DNA of 64,000 nucleotides from Streptobacillus moniliformis DSM 12112 (GTDB lineage Bacteria; Fusobacteriota; Fusobacteriia; Fusobacteriales; Leptotrichiaceae): NCBI RefSeq assembly GCF_000024565.1, contig NC_013515.1, positions 850,497 to 914,496 of the forward strand, read 5' to 3'. Shown piece by piece: positions 28,861 to 38,699 of this stretch (position 1 is its first letter; each line of letters starts with the position of its first letter). The notes under the pieces were generated by a model. It saw only the letters and a program-made list of their open reading frames with translations, ran no database searches and was not told where the DNA came from. The position numbers and the translations under genes were made by a program.

Positions 28861-28879
28861 AAAAAACACTTAAAGTCAA
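28851..28879 (-). promoter_or_regulatory. Promoter of mraZ-rsmH-ftsL
   Basis: TTGACT (28874-28879), 17-bp spacer and TATAAA (28851-28856). One GTGG box lies in the spacer directly against the -10, and three lie downstream of it, so bound MraZ should block initiation. Confidence 0.75.
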
Positions 28880-28952
28880 TATTTTTACTACTTCTTTTGT
28901 GTTTTTAAGAAAAAAATGTAAAATTTATATAATAATTTTTTTATTTGTATTA

Positions 28953-28985
28953 AAAAAAGCCCTATAAATCTAATGTTTATAGGAC
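28953..28985 (-). terminator. Terminator after glgP
   Basis: CCTATAAA (28961-28968) pairs with TTTATAGG (28976-28983), extended by flanking AGC/GACT bases, and is followed by seven T on the minus strand. Confidence 0.88.
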
Positions 28986-29003
28986 TTTTATGTCTTAAAT
29001 ATT

Positions 29004-31460
29004 TTAAAAAATGTAATTTCTTGGTAAACAAGGTTTAATATCCCATATATTTTCTGCATAATCTAATATAGTTCTATCTGAACTAAATTTACCAGCATTT
29101 GATATATTTAATAATGATTTTCTTAACCAAGTTTTTTGATCTTTATAATCTTTACTTATTTTTTCTTGTGCTTTTCTATAATCTGCAAAATCTTTTAACA
29201 CAAAATACACATCTGGTCTATTACCTTCTACACCATTTAACAATGAATTGTATATTTCTCTAAATATTCCTGTATGAGAATCATCATATGTCCCATCAAT
29301 TAATTGTTCTACTACTTTCTTAAGACCTTCTACTATCTCATAATCAACTCTTGGATCATATTTACCATAACCTTCAAGTCTTAATACTTCATCTGCTTTT
29401 AATCCAAATATATATGCATTTTCCATTCCAACTTCTTCAACTATTTCCACATTAGCACCATCTAATGTTCCTAAAGTTAATGCACCATTTAACATAAATT
29501 TCATATTACCTGTACCAGAAGCTTCTTTACCTGCTGTTGATATTTGTTCTGAAATATCAGCTGCTGGGAATATTTTTTCAGCAAGTGATACTCTATAATT
29601 TTCTAAGAATACAACTTTAATTTTATTATTAATACTTGTATCATTATTAATTATTTCAGCAACAGTATTAATTAATTTAATAATCCCCTTAGCTCTTCTA
29701 TATCCAGGTGCTGCTTTTGCTCCGAATATGAATGTACGAGGTGTTACATCTAATAATGGATTTTCTTTTAATTTATTGTATAGATCCATAATATGTAAAA
29801 TATTTAATAATTGACGCTTATATTCATGTAATCTCTTAACTTGTATATCAAAGATTGAATTAACATCTACTTCTATACCTGTTGTATCTTTAATATATTT
29901 AGCTAATTTAACCTTATTTTCTCTCTTAATATCAGATAATTTATTTAATACATTATCATCATCTAAATATTTTTCTAATTTTTTTAACTCTTTTAAATCA
30001 ACTATCCATTTATCTCCAATTAATTCAGTAATTAATGAAGCAAGTTGTGGATTTGAATTTAATAACCATCTTCTTTGCGTAACTCCATTTGTCTTATTTT
30101 GGAATTTTTCTGGATAAAGTTCATACCAATCTTTTAATTCTTGATTTTTTAATATTTCTGTATGTAACTGAGCAACACCGTTTACAGCATGAGAACCAAC
30201 TATTGCAAGCCATGCCATTTTAACTTTGTCATCTCCTATTATACTCATTCTCTTAATTTTTTCATAATCTCCATTAACTTTTTGAGAAAGTTCTATTAAA
30301 AATCTTCTATTAATTTCTTCAATTATTTGATAAATTCTTGGTAATAATGGTCTAAATATATCTATTTCCCATTTTTCTAAAGCTTCTGATAAAATTGTAT
30401 GATTAGTATATGCAAATACTTTCTTACAAATTTCCCATGCCTCATCCCAACTTAATTTTTCTTGATCAAGTAATATTCTCATTAATTCTGGAATAGCTAC
30501 AACTGGATGAGTATCATTTAATTGTATCGCAACCTTTTCTGGTAATATTGCAAAATTATTTCCAAATGTAGCTTTATGTCTTCTTATAATATCTTGTAAT
30601 GAAGCAGAAGTAAAGAAGAATTGTTGTTTAAGTCTTAAAATTTTACCTTCTCTTTCTGTATCATTTGGATATAGTACTCTTGAAATATCTTTAGCTCTAA
30701 CTTCTTTTTCAGAGGCTAAGATATAGTTTTGAGAATTAAATAATTTTAAATCAAATCCTTCAGGTGATCTTGCTTCCCATAATCTTAAAGTATTAATTAC
30801 ATTATTTCCATAACCTATTACTGGAACATCATATGCAACAGCTAGTACATTTTCTGTATTTACTCTCTTAAAGTATTCTTTTCCTACTTCATCTTTATGA
30901 ATTTCTATATCTCCACCAAATTTAACTTCAAATACTCTATCTATTCTTTTTACAGACCAAGGTGTTCCATATTGTTGCCAATTATCTGGATATTCAACTT
31001 GAAATCCATTTTCTATTTTTTGTTCAAACATACCATATTTATATCTTAATCCATATCCATGACCTGGTAACCCTAAAGTAGCAAGTGAATCTAAAAAGCA
31101 AGCTGCAAGTCTTCCTAATCCACCATTTCCAAGCCCAGCATCCATTTCATAATCTTCTAATTTATTAATATCAACACCTAATTCTTCTAATACTTCTTTC
31201 ATAACCTCATTATATCTTAAGTTAATCAAGTTATTACTCATATATCTTCCCATTAAAAATTCTGCTGATAAATAATACATTTGTTTAACTTGATCTTGTT
31301 GTCTAGTTTTTTTAGTATTATACCAATGTTCTGTTATTTCATCCATAGTTGCTCTAGCAACTGCATAATATATCTCATATTCTTTTGCATCATCTAAAGT
31401 TTTACTATACTGTCTTCTTAAAGATAAAAGAATTTTATCTTTCAATATCTTTTTATCCAT
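29004..31460 (-). CDS. glgP: Glycogen/starch phosphorylase
   Basis: GT35 enzyme that releases glucose-1-phosphate from glycogen or maltodextrin using pyridoxal phosphate. The 818 residues include GNGGLGRLAACFLDS near the start and the PLP-lysine site GTGNMKFMLNGALTLGTLDG near the end. The start is the ATG at 31460 with GGAGGAAATC in front; the codon four residues earlier has no site. It is transcribed alone, away from glgC-glgA, so synthesis and breakdown are on separate promoters. Confidence 0.97.
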   Translation of the reverse strand: MDKKILKDKILLSLRRQYSKTLDDAKEYEIYYAVARATMDEITEHWYNTKKTRQQDQVKQMYYLSAEFLMGRYMSNNLINLRYNEVMKEVLEELGVDINKLEDYEMDAGLGNGGLGRLAACFLDSLATLGLPGHGYGLRYKYGMFEQKIENGFQVEYPDNWQQYGTPWSVKRIDRVFEVKFGGDIEIHKDEVGKEYFKRVNTENVLAVAYDVPVIGYGNNVINTLRLWEARSPEGFDLKLFNSQNYILASEKEVRAKDISRVLYPNDTEREGKILRLKQQFFFTSASLQDIIRRHKATFGNNFAILPEKVAIQLNDTHPVVAIPELMRILLDQEKLSWDEAWEICKKVFAYTNHTILSEALEKWEIDIFRPLLPRIYQIIEEINRRFLIELSQKVNGDYEKIKRMSIIGDDKVKMAWLAIVGSHAVNGVAQLHTEILKNQELKDWYELYPEKFQNKTNGVTQRRWLLNSNPQLASLITELIGDKWIVDLKELKKLEKYLDDDNVLNKLSDIKRENKVKLAKYIKDTTGIEVDVNSIFDIQVKRLHEYKRQLLNILHIMDLYNKLKENPLLDVTPRTFIFGAKAAPGYRRAKGIIKLINTVAEIINNDTSINNKIKVVFLENYRVSLAEKIFPAADISEQISTAGKEASGTGNMKFMLNGALTLGTLDGANVEIVEEVGMENAYIFGLKADEVLRLEGYGKYDPRVDYEIVEGLKKVVEQLIDGTYDDSHTGIFREIYNSLLNGVEGNRPDVYFVLKDFADYRKAQEKISKDYKDQKTWLRKSLLNISNAGKFSSDRTILDYAENIWDIKPCLPRNYIF

Positions 31461-31487
31461 GATTTCCTCCACTAATAATATATTTCC

Positions 31488-31531
31488 ATTTTATAATATT
31501 TGCCTTGATTTGTCAACCATTAAACCGTTTG
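31488..31531 (-). promoter_or_regulatory. glgP promoter with possible sugar-repressor operator
   Basis: A perfect TTGACA (31511-31516) with TAAAAT or TATAAA at 31488-31495. Overlapping the -35 at 31514-31531 is an imperfect palindrome, CAAACGGTTT and AATGGTTG, of the kind bound by LacI-family (MalR/CcpA-like) repressors. The promoter call is good; the operator is a guess from shape. Confidence 0.6.
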
Positions 31532-31603
31532 CATAAAGTTTCGAAAAACATATAGAAAGTATACACTTTGACTTATGTGTAAAACTTAATGATAATGCTT
31601 TTA

Positions 31604-34600
31604 CTACCATTTATATTCAAGTCCTGTCTTTATATTAAATTTAACTTCTTTAAAATCCTTATTTTTAAAATACATAGGTAATTCAGCACTTATTCTTGCT
31701 TTTAAATTATGAATTAACTTATATGTCATTTTAATTTCTGGAATTATTGCACTATCAAATGAGAAATGTCTACTTCCATATAACTTAATGTTTTTTAATA
31801 TTATTTTATTTGTAGACTCATATCTCCCATTTAACTTATATCTCATTCCAAGTGATACATTTATATTTTCAGTTGGATTAAGGCTATATCCTAAATATGT
31901 ATCAAGATTTATATTAATTCTTCTTGCATGTAAAAAGATATTTTCCTCTACAATTCTACTTTCTTCTATTTTATATGGTATAGCAAGAATTTCTCTTAAT
32001 TCAATTTCTGTTATTTTTCTATATGATGTTGCAAAAGGATTCTTATGTGTAATATATATATCATGATATTTTGCTCCTTTATACTTAGAAAATGCTTCTA
32101 AGGAAGCTAAAAGCGATTTTTCATTAATTGCTACTTCATTTCCAATACCATTTTGAATATCAGTATCATTTATAAATTTTTTTGTACTCTCAATAGATAT
32201 TACCTTTGATTTTGTTTCCACTCTTTTTATTTCTTCTTTTATATCCTTTAGTTTTGTTTCATTATATCCTAATGCTATATTTAAATTAAAATTAATACCT
32301 TTTTCTTGTCCATATTCTGCTTCTATATCAATATCATATTTTTCATGTTCTAAGCTTTTGGTTTCATTTTTATTTACTGTTTTTTCTTCTTTTTTAACAT
32401 CACCAAAGTAATTGTATGAATTATTAAAACTATACCAAGCATAATCTTGATAACTCCATGCAAAATAGTTATTTTTAGTTTTAACTTCACTATTAATTTC
32501 TTTCTTTTCAACAACATTCATTATTTTAATACTATCTGCTTTGATATTTAATCTAAAATTACCTTCTTCTTTCTTAATATCAACAAATGGTGTAATTATA
32601 TATTCTAATTTATCATTAAATGATATATCAGATAAAGCAGCTTTAACCTTATTATATTCATTATCATTTCTATAACTAAGTATTTTTAAAATATTAGGCT
32701 TTAATTCATCTTCAATAATATTTTTTTTAGATTTAAATATGTATTTAAAACCAACTATAGTTGAAAATTCAGTTCCTTTTGAATACTCTAGTCCAAATCT
32801 TGTAGATATGTCAGTGTCATCTTTAGATATTATAAGTCTTGGTTTAATAGGTAAATTAACCATTAATGGATTTAATGAAAAATTAAAATCAATATTTTTA
32901 TCATTCCCCTTTATATCCCCTCTTAAGAAAGAAATATCTGCCATAGCTTTATATGAAAAATAATAGCCTGGTTCATTACCTAAAATAGCTCCACCTTCTA
33001 CATATCCAGAACTTTTAAATTTAATAGGATTTTTAGTAGTAAATAACATGTCTTTATAGCTATCATCTATTAAATATTTAATTTCTCCTGAATACATTCC
33101 TTTTATTCCTGCTGGTGAGAAATTTCTAAATCCTACTGGCAATTCTAAATGACTAGAAAATATTATATTCTCATATGTTCTATAAATAACAGTTAATCTT
33201 GGTGATATGATATTATACATTTCATACAAGGCTTTTACTGATTTACTTTCAACCGTTTTTATATAATCTGATTGATGTATATCTCTTTTTAACTTCTCTT
33301 TTTTATTATCTTTTTTAATTCTTTCATATTCTTTATCAACTAGATTTTTCTCTGTAGTTTCAGAAACTATTATAGTTTTATCATCTTTACCTATAGGATT
33401 ATAGTATTCATATCTTTTAGCAATATTCCATGTTATTTCTTTACCATCTTTCATAGCAGATTTAGGATTAATCCAACCATATTGTCCAATATGTCTTAAC
33501 CCTAATAGTAAATTAAGTTTTTTTGTTGCTGGTATATTAAATCCAAAATATGTATCTGTATTTAAACTAATAGTATCATAAACATATTTTAATTTATTAT
33601 CCTTTTTAGATAAATCATTTTCTGAAAATTCTAATTTTATTTTACTACTAAGATCTAAAACTCCTTTTTTATACATTGAATCTATAGTTAAATTATGAGA
33701 TTTTTTAGTATAAGAATATTTTTTAGAATCAACATTAACACTGTCATTTAATAATACAGATATGCCTAGTTTATTATTTCTATTAATATATCCTAAATTT
33801 ATTCTAATTTTTGGTGTATATTTTGCAATATTATCATTTAAATCAACATCAGAGAAATATTCTTTTAAATTTTCTTCATATTCTAATACATTTTTCCCTT
33901 TTTCACTCTGATGTAGGTATAATCCCCTTAATATATCTAAACTCTTAATCTCATAAGGATCTTTGATTGCCTTTTGTATTAATTTTAATTCACCATGTAC
34001 AGTTAAACTAATTGGCGAACCAACAAATGTATCTTTTATAAAATCCCAAGCACCAAGTTTTGAAATAGATTTAATTTTTTCAAGTTCAAGTTCTCTATAT
34101 AATCCTGATATCAAATAATCTCTAATATCATTATCAAAAGTATGAAATTTTTCTACTAATTCAAAATAATCTTGATCTTGAGGATTAGGTAGAGCTGAAC
34201 TTCTAAATTGAGGTTGAATGCTAGCTCTAGCTTCAGCTTTAGGAATTTGAACTCTTTTTATACCTGTATATAGATAATCTGGATTTAAATCATCAAAATT
34301 TATTTTAGAATAATCAAAATAATCATAAAATTCTGGCAAAAGATATCTAAAATCTTCTGGAGTTTGACTCCAAATACCTACACTTGAATATTTTCTATCA
34401 ATCCCTATTCCTGATTTCCTATATATATTCTTAACTATTTTTTTCATTATATTATTTATCTGATTTTTATTTTCTAATTCATACATTACTTTTTTATACC
34501 TTAATGCATTTAAAATAAAATCGGCTACAAATGGTCTTCTATCATTTTCAAAAGATTTTATTATATCAGAAATTTCATCAAAATATGGATTAGCATGTAT

Positions 34601-35659
34601 TTCATCAAATACACTTTTAGCAACATATCTAATTAATGAATCTCCATAAAGAGAACCTGAATGATATCCAAGTATTCTTATTGTACCCTTCTTACCTGAT
34701 ACTTCAGCATTTGATAAATTTACACTATCACCATCATATTTACTTGCCTCAATAAAAGAATCAGTATCTTTAAAATATTCTTTTAATGTCCATCTTTTAA
34801 AATATTCTACTTTATCATAACCAGGTGCAGTATGCTTTATTTTATCTAATTCATTATTTATATCATATGATGATTTACTATTATTAAATAAAACAGAAAC
34901 ATCAGAGTAAATATTTCCGTTTGCATATCTAATAGTAGGACCATAATCAAAGTTTTTATCTTGACCATAAAGATCAAATGAAATAGAAACTTTACTATCA
35001 GGAATGGGATTAACACTAAAATTATAATCTATCACCTTATTTTTTAAAGGTTTTTCCGTATCAATCTTATCTATATCTATTTTTTCAGAACTTTCACCTT
35101 TAACATAGTAATTTACTCTCCCATTAATATATTTATTGTCAGAAATTAATGATATTTTCAATTTTTCTATATCATTATTACCTAAAAATTTATCATATGA
35201 TATATTCTTACCAATTATATCAATATTTAATCCTAAACCTAAATAATTTTCTTTTAATTTAACACCAACCCTTTTTCTAAGTTTTATGTTTTTAGATAGA
35301 TATTTTATAGCTAGTTATACATCCCTAATATCCCCACGATAACTAGGTCTATAATATTCATGTATTTGTGGAATATAATTACTGTTTGCTAAATTTACAT
35401 TACTAACTCTTGCACTTCTAAAATAACCTGTATTAAACTTCCTATAATCAGTATATACTCTAGGTCTAACTAGATCTATTAATGGAGGCAATAATCTCAC
35501 AGTATTTTCTAAACCATCTATTCCAAATGATGTATCTATACCAAAACTAATTTCTCCTTCTATTTTACTATTTTCTTCCATTAAATATGTAATAGAGAAA
35601 AACAGAAATAAAAATAATATTTTTTTACTATTTATAACACTTTTAAAATCAAATAGCAC
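31604..35659 (-). pseudogene. Giant outer-membrane barrel-type protein, split by one in-frame TAA
   Basis: A single reading frame of about 1,350 codons, interrupted only by a TAA at 35315-35317 (codon 115). The first part (35315-35659) starts at a GTG with GAAAGGG in front and has a signal-peptide-like start (KKILFLFLFFSITYL). After the stop the same frame continues at once with LAIKYLSKNIKLRKRVGVK and stays open for 1,236 codons, ending in EYKW. The alternating polar/hydrophobic strands, many Tyr and Asn, and the terminal Trp suggest an outer-membrane barrel or surface protein; I recognise no named family. A good promoter lies upstream. It is either a recent pseudogene or a gene expressed only by readthrough or reversion. 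The downstream part has possible internal starts (TTG at 35161) but no signal peptide. Confidence 0.75.
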
Positions 35660-35697
35660 ATTATACCCTTTCGTTATATTTTAATTTATACAGATAC

Positions 35698-35726
35698 ATT
35701 ATAGATTAAACAAAGTAAATTTTCAA
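35698..35726 (-). promoter_or_regulatory. Promoter of the giant barrel-type gene
   Basis: TTGAAA (35721-35726), 17-bp spacer and a perfect TATAAT (35698-35703), about 40 bases before the GTG start. An intact promoter suggests that loss of the gene, if it is lost, is recent. Confidence 0.75.
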
Positions 35727-35780
35727 TAAAGTTAAAATATTAACAAAGTTAGATTAAATGGTCTTTTCAGACAATAAAAA

Positions 35781-35804
35781 AAACTACACGCCCTGATGTA
35801 GTTT
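35781..35804 (-). terminator. Terminator after the HU gene
   Basis: AAACTACA (35781-35788) pairs with TGTAGTTT (35797-35804), followed on the minus strand by a run of T. Confidence 0.85.
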
Positions 35805-35825
35805 TATATGTTATCATCTTTATTA

Positions 35826-36107
35826 TTATTTTGCTTTTGAAACTTTTTCAGCGAATTTTTTACCAACTTTGAATTTTAAAACTTTTTTAGCAGGTATTTT
35901 AATTTCTTTTTGAGTTTTAGGATTAATTCCTTCTCTTTCTTTTCTTTCTTGAACTTTGAATGATCCCCAACCAACGAATTGAACATCTTCACCTTTAACT
36001 ACTAAGTTTTCAACTGTTTCTAAAAAAGCATTAACTAACTCTTCTGATCTTTTTTTAGTTTCTCCTGTTAATTTAGCATATTCTTCAACAAATCCTTTTT
36101 TTGACAT
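35826..36107 (-). CDS. HU-family DNA-binding protein
   Basis: Nucleoid protein that bends DNA. The 93 residues follow the HU/IHF fold: KKGFVEEYAKLTGETKKRSEELVNAF helix pair, FVGWGSFKVQERKEREGINPKT (family: GFGxFxVxxRxxRxGxNPxT) and the C-terminal PAKKVLKFKVGKKF. I choose the ATG at 36107, 8 nt after AAGGAGG; an ATG two codons earlier touches that site. Its promoter and terminator make it a single-gene unit. Confidence 0.95.
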   Translation of the reverse strand: MSKKGFVEEYAKLTGETKKRSEELVNAFLETVENLVVKGEDVQFVGWGSFKVQERKEREGINPKTQKEIKIPAKKVLKFKVGKKFAEKVSKAK

Positions 36108-36139
36108 AAACATTTCCTCCTTATTTTATAATCAATATT

Positions 36140-36167
36140 ATTATACACTTTTTTTTTTCTTTGTCAA
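36140..36167 (-). promoter_or_regulatory. Promoter of the HU gene
   Basis: Perfect TTGACA (36162-36167) and TATAAT (36140-36145) with a 16-bp spacer that includes ten consecutive A. Such consensus boxes fit a highly expressed nucleoid protein. Confidence 0.8.
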
Positions 36168-36202
36168 GTTTAAACAAGCATAAATCTCTGATTTTATCAT
36201 AT

Positions 36203-36403
36203 TTATCTGATAATGTTGTATAAAATTGCAACAAATAAGAATAAGAAAGCGACATATTCTGTAAACTTTTCTATTCCTTCTTTTTCTTGATCTAATACAT
36301 TTGCAGTTTTAGCAATACCACGACTTCTATCAGGTTGAATTAAAATTACACCTATTAAAATAATTGCTAATACTACTAATAAGATTACTAATAATGTTTT
36401 CAT
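36203..36403 (-). CDS. secG: Preprotein translocase subunit SecG
   Basis: 66 residues with two membrane segments (LLVILLVVLAIILIGVILI and YVAFLFLFVAILYNII) joined by a loop with QPDRSRGIAK; family members share the QxxxxxG loop. SecG helps SecYE move proteins across the inner membrane. It follows tpiA by 13 nt, a pairing also common elsewhere. Confidence 0.9.
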   Translation of the reverse strand: MKTLLVILLVVLAIILIGVILIQPDRSRGIAKTANVLDQEKEGIEKFTEYVAFLFLFVAILYNIIR

Positions 36404-36416
36404 TATTTAATCCTCC

Positions 36417-37175
36417 TTATATTTGAGAACCAGCTTCTACAAGTTTAGCAAAACTTATAGGATCTAATGCTGCTCCACCAATTAATCCTCCATCAATATC
36501 ATTTTGTTTCATTAATTCTAATGCATTTTCAGGTTTCATAGATCCACCATATTGTACAGTTATTTCATTTGCAATATCAGCACCATACATATCTACTAAT
36601 AAGTTTCTAATAAATGCATGAACTTCTTGTGCTTGTTCAGCAGTAGCAGTTTTACCAGTTCCAATTGCCCATACTGGTTCATAAGCTAATACTACATTAA
36701 GTATCCCTTTATCACAAACATCTTTTAAACCTTCTCTTAATTGTTCTTCAACAACTTTTTCAGTTATATTAGCTTCTCTTTGTTCAAGAGTTTCACCAAA
36801 ACATAAAATTGGTTTTAATCCATTATGAATAGCTGCAAGAACTTTTTCATTAATAAATTTATTACATTCTTTATAGTATTCTCTTCTTTCAGAATGCCCT
36901 ACTAATACATATTCAACTCCTAAGTCTTTTAACATTAAAGGAGAAATTTCTCCAGTATATGCTCCATTATCTTTTGGGTTCATATTTTGAGCTGCTATTT
37001 TAATATTAGAATCTTTTGTTTCTCTAATAGCTGTTTCTAGGTTTGTAAATGGTGCAGCTACAACTATTTCCACATTTTTACCTTCTACTAATGGTAATAA
37101 TTCTTTAAAGAATTTTTCTGTTTCAGTTCTAGTTTTATTCATTTTCCAGTTTCCTGCAACAATAATTTTTCTCAT
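36417..37175 (-). CDS. tpiA: Triose-phosphate isomerase
   Basis: Interconverts dihydroxyacetone phosphate and glyceraldehyde-3-phosphate. The 252 residues contain GNWKMNKT with the catalytic Lys, VGHSERR with the catalytic His, AYEPVWAIGTGKTA with the catalytic Glu and loop 6, and YGGSMKPEN. Strong GGAGG ribosome site. First gene of tpiA-secG. Confidence 0.97.
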   Translation of the reverse strand: MRKIIVAGNWKMNKTRTETEKFFKELLPLVEGKNVEIVVAAPFTNLETAIRETKDSNIKIAAQNMNPKDNGAYTGEISPLMLKDLGVEYVLVGHSERREYYKECNKFINEKVLAAIHNGLKPILCFGETLEQREANITEKVVEEQLREGLKDVCDKGILNVVLAYEPVWAIGTGKTATAEQAQEVHAFIRNLLVDMYGADIANEITVQYGGSMKPENALELMKQNDIDGGLIGGAALDPISFAKLVEAGSQI

Positions 37176-37205
37176 TTTTTTCCTCCAATTTTAATTCTAT
37201 ATGTA

Positions 37206-37234
37206 ATAATACCACATTTTAATTAGCTTGTAAA
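37206..37234 (-). promoter_or_regulatory. Promoter of tpiA-secG
   Basis: TTTACA (37229-37234), 17-bp spacer and TATTAT (37206-37211) on the minus strand. Confidence 0.7.
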
Positions 37235-37251
37235 TAGCTGAAGCCCCATAT

Positions 37252-38061
37252 TTACTTAATTAATATAAATTTCTCAATTAAATCTGCAAGTATTCCTTCA
37301 TCATTACTTACCCCTACATAATCAGCCATTTCTTTTAACTCAGGTTTAGCATTACTAGGTACAACTTTAAACGCACTAGCTGAAAGTAAAGGTATATCAT
37401 TATAGCTATCTCCTACACCTATTGCACTATTTTTATCAAAATTTAATATTTCTAATAATTTATGCAATGTCTTACCTTTATCTATATTTTTATTAACTAC
37501 TTCTAAAAATATAGGTAATGATCTAGCAAAAAATAGTCTTTCAGAAAATTTACTTTCTTTTAGAATTTTTTCATGTTTAATTAAATTTTCTGGTTCAGAA
37601 AGTAACATACATTTAATAGAATTTCCTAAATTCATTTTTTCTATATCTTCTATTAATTTTATTTCTCCATTTGTAATATCGGCTTCAACTATTGTATATT
37701 CATTAATTTCATTTGCGAATATACTTTTTTCATCATATAGTAAGAAAGATAAATTATTTTCTTTTGCATAATTATACATCTCTAAAATTTCATTTTTTTC
37801 TATACCTAAGCTATATATTTTCTTCCAAGTTTTACAATCTATTATTTCTCCACCATTAAATGATATTATATATCCACCAAATTTATCCATCTTAAGCTCT
37901 TTAGCAAAATCAATCATAGCAAAAGTTGGTCTACCACTTGCTAAAACGAATGTATAACCATTTTCTTGTGCTTTTATAATAGATTCTATATTTTTTTCTG
38001 CAATTTCATGTTTACTATTTAAAAGTGTACCATCCATATCAGTTGCAATTAATTTTATCAT
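37252..38061 (-). CDS. Cof-type HAD-IIB sugar/nucleotide phosphatase
   Basis: 269 residues with HAD motif I ATDMDGTLLNS, motif II LASGRPT, a C2B cap domain, Lys in DKGKTLHKLLE and motif IV GVGDSYNDIPLL. Members remove phosphate from sugar phosphates, flavin or PLP; the substrate here is not evident. A TATAAT at about 38090 lies upstream, after the ogt terminator, so it is probably transcribed on its own. Confidence 0.88.
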   Translation of the reverse strand: MIKLIATDMDGTLLNSKHEIAEKNIESIIKAQENGYTFVLASGRPTFAMIDFAKELKMDKFGGYIISFNGGEIIDCKTWKKIYSLGIEKNEILEMYNYAKENNLSFLLYDEKSIFANEINEYTIVEADITNGEIKLIEDIEKMNLGNSIKCMLLSEPENLIKHEKILKESKFSERLFFARSLPIFLEVVNKNIDKGKTLHKLLEILNFDKNSAIGVGDSYNDIPLLSASAFKVVPSNAKPELKEMADYVGVSNDEGILADLIEKFILIK

Positions 38062-38123
38062 ATGATTTCTCCTTTTTTAATTATCTTTATATATTATATC
38101 AAAAAAATAAATATAATACTATT

Positions 38124-38153
38124 AAAAAAGGGATAGCCCTTACAACAATCCCT
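38124..38153 (-). terminator. Terminator after ogt (end of the copA-ackA operon)
   Basis: AGGGAT (38129-38134) pairs with ATCCCT (38148-38153); on the minus strand it is followed by a T run (38124-38128). It closes the long operon that starts at copA. Confidence 0.8.
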
Positions 38154-38158
38154 AGATT

Positions 38159-38683
38159 TTAAATTTTACTTTCTAAAAACTTTTTATCAAATCCTTCTAT
38201 AATTAATAATTCTATTTTTTTAGATATTCCTCCAGCATAACCTGTAAGTAAACCATTAGTTGCAATTACTCTATGGCAAGGTATTAAAATAGAAATTGGA
38301 TTATGCCCCAAAGCCCCTCCAACAGCCCGTGCAGAAGTCTTCATTCCATACTTTTCAAACAATATATCAGAAACTCTTTTATAGCTTATAGTTTGACCAT
38401 AAGGTATAGATAACAATACTTCAGATACTTTTTTTCTAAATTCTGTACCCTCTATTGATAAAATATTAATATTAACTTTAGGATTTTCTCCTGAAAAATA
38501 TTTTTTTAACCAATACCTAACTTCTTGAATAACTTCATTTTCACCAAATTCTATATTTGAAATATCATATTTTGCTCCAAAATATTTTTGATCTTCAAAC
38601 CAAAGTCCCTTTAATCTTTTTTCATCTACAAGAATTAAAATTTTCCCCATAGGTGAATTATATATATTTTTTAATAACATCAA
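38159..38683 (-). CDS. ogt: Methylated-DNA--protein-cysteine methyltransferase
   Basis: Suicide repair protein that removes the methyl group from O6-methylguanine. The 174 residues end with the active site IPCHRVIATNG, preceded by SIPYGQTISYKRVSD and ARAVGGALGHNPISI, all typical. It follows ackA by 16 nt as the last gene of the operon. Confidence 0.94.
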   Translation of the reverse strand: MMLLKNIYNSPMGKILILVDEKRLKGLWFEDQKYFGAKYDISNIEFGENEVIQEVRYWLKKYFSGENPKVNINILSIEGTEFRKKVSEVLLSIPYGQTISYKRVSDILFEKYGMKTSARAVGGALGHNPISILIPCHRVIATNGLLTGYAGGISKKIELLIIEGFDKKFLESKI

Positions 38684-38699
38684 TTTATCTCCTTAAAGA

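Noticed and set aside
36146-36161. Ten-A tract in the HU promoter considered as a phase-variable tract
   Set aside because: A and T runs of this length are common in so AT-rich a genome, and switching of HU would be unlikely; only the G tract stands out.
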